From the NCBI GenBank assembly GCA_964547995.1, contig CAZJRB010000143.1:1-17254 (forward strand): a stretch of DNA of 17,254 nucleotides, read 5' to 3'. The stretch's first letter is position 1. Each line of letters opens with the position of its first letter. Shown in pieces: positions 16,339-17,254 of the stretch. Both the position numbers and the translations under genes were made by a program. This DNA comes from CAZJRB01 sp964547995 (GTDB lineage: Bacteria; Planctomycetota; Planctomycetia; Pirellulales; Thermoguttaceae). A model generated the notes under the pieces. The model was not told the origin of the DNA, did no database searches, and saw only the letters and a list, made by a program, of their open reading frames with translations.

Positions 16339-17254
16339 CTAGAGTCGTCTTTTGTCGTGCCGGTGTACCATAGCCTTGTCGTCGCGTATGGTCACCGTCA
16401 GCTTTTGGTCGCTTGCGGGCAATACGATCGTCACCCGTGTGCCGACTTCCTGTTGCTCCTCAAATGAGATACCTGCCGCTCGGTGTGAGGCATCTGCATG
16501 ATCCTCCAGCGGCAGCACCACCATGGCTGCGGTCGTAGTTTTTCCGCGCGATAGGTTTTGCTTGGAGTAGGTCGTGTAGAACTCGCGATGTTTCGTGCCG
16601 TCCGCTTTCGGCGCGTGCATGGTGGTAGGGCATACCCGTTCCACATCAACGCTCGTGCCGGACGTTGCCATGAACTTGACCAGCGTTCGACGCTGGGAAG
16701 TCGAGCCGTCGGGCAATTGGTAGACGCCATCCGATTCCGATGCGAACCAGTTGTCCCCGCGCTCGTGGAGCGTATAGAGTTGCCACAGTTGCCCTCCGGC
16801 CCAGCCATGGGCTCGGTGTAAAGGTGTCGACGATCACCAGCGCTCCTTCGCGCGTCAAGACGATTCGACGCACTAGCCCATTGCCGGGGCCGTTGTAGTC
16901 GGAAAAATCCACGGCGCCCCAGGCGTCCTTGCCGAGTTGTCGAGATTCGGCCCGCACGACCGTACATTCGAGTGCACGGTTGCCAAGATTGATCCAGTGA
17001 TCCTGCCGGAAGAGATTTCGCAAGTTGCAGTGTGGGTGTTGGCCCTCGTACTTGTAATCCAGTTTCACGGTGTCGTAATCGGCCAGCCGGAAAGTCGTGT
17101 GCCGCAGGTGTTCCTCTTCCAGCAGGCGCGTGCAGTATTGAGAGCCGAAGATGTGCCAGTTGACCTGTTGCGAAAACTCGCCCTGAGTTCGATCGGGGCT
17201 CGATTCGAGTTTCACGTCCGGATGTCGCGACACGTTTCCGTGCCAGGTTCGAGG
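16339..17254 (-). pseudogene. Heparinase II/III-like gene, C-terminal part, frameshifted and cut by the window edge
   Basis: The - strand is open from the window end in one frame to about 16805 and continues in the next frame to a TAG at 16339-16341. The first part reads TWHGNVSRHPDVKL, then TTFRLADYDTV, HWINLGNRALECTVVRAESR, NGLVRRIVLTREG and ALVIVDTFTPSPW. The second reads WAGGQLWQLYTLHERGDNWF, then RRTLVKFMATSG and REFYTTYSKQN to the end. Together this resembles the C-terminal beta-domain of exported heparinase II/III-like polysaccharide lyases, which cleave uronic-acid-containing glycans. The two frames meet best if one base near 16804 is extra (TGG-C-TGG). The second frame is closed upstream by a stop at 16834-16836, so the shift lies between there and 16646. 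It is either a real frameshift mutation or a sequence error. About 305 residues are visible; the catalytic (alpha/alpha) domain lies outside. It is convergent with gene 9. The family call is moderate. Confidence 0.6.

Noticed and set aside
1..17254. CRISPR arrays, tRNA/rRNA genes, insertion sequences, SusC/SusD pair
   Set aside because: None was seen on reading: no regularly spaced repeats, no transposase-like protein, no TonB-receptor-like protein.

Overview
The window looks like part of a planctomycete (or closely related PVC-group) genome or metagenome contig. This is inferred from high GC, a run of exported carbohydrate-active proteins, a Tat-exported Gfo/Idh/MocA oxidoreductase, an exported xylose-isomerase-like TIM-barrel protein, a DUF5703-type protein, and no SusC/SusD pair. 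No rRNA or other taxonomic marker is present, so the assignment is an inference.

Layout. Positions 1-358 are a non-coding leader with an AT-rich promoter-like stretch (about 90-135) and a strong 10-bp-stem hairpin (223-250). Nine genes then run on the + strand from 359 to 16227, with gaps of only 15-92 bp and a Shine-Dalgarno-like element before nearly all of them. In order: (1) a secreted (alpha/alpha)-barrel-type protein with a C-terminal beta-rich extension; (2) a GH95-like glycosidase; (3) a GH32-like beta-propeller protein with an altered active site; (4) a canonical GH32 enzyme; (5) a calcium-site-rich FG-GAP/rhamnogalacturonan-lyase-like propeller; (6) a Tat-exported Gfo/Idh/MocA oxidoreductase; (7) a shorter paralogue of gene 1; (8) a DUF5703/GH95-like protein; (9) a probable lipoprotein of the sugar phosphate isomerase/epimerase superfamily. 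Facing them at the right edge, on the - strand, is the C-terminal part of a heparinase II/III-like gene, broken by a one-base frameshift and cut by the window end.

How they may work together. All nine + strand products carry an export signal, so the cluster looks like one transcription unit that takes a complex glycan apart outside the cytoplasm. Hydrolases of the GH32 and GH95-like folds would trim side chains or ends. The propeller and (alpha/alpha)-barrel proteins could bind or cleave the backbone. The exported oxidoreductase plus exported epimerase-like protein would suit an oxidation-based (keto-sugar) cleavage or remodelling step. The substrate cannot be named from sequence alone.

Most unusual points: two enzymes with substituted catalytic positions (genes 2 and 3), a 30-bp perfect repeat covering the ribosome-binding site and start codon of genes 3 and 4, a 19-bp tandem repeat before gene 5, two homologues of an unassigned family within one cluster (genes 1 and 7), and the exported redox/epimerase pair.
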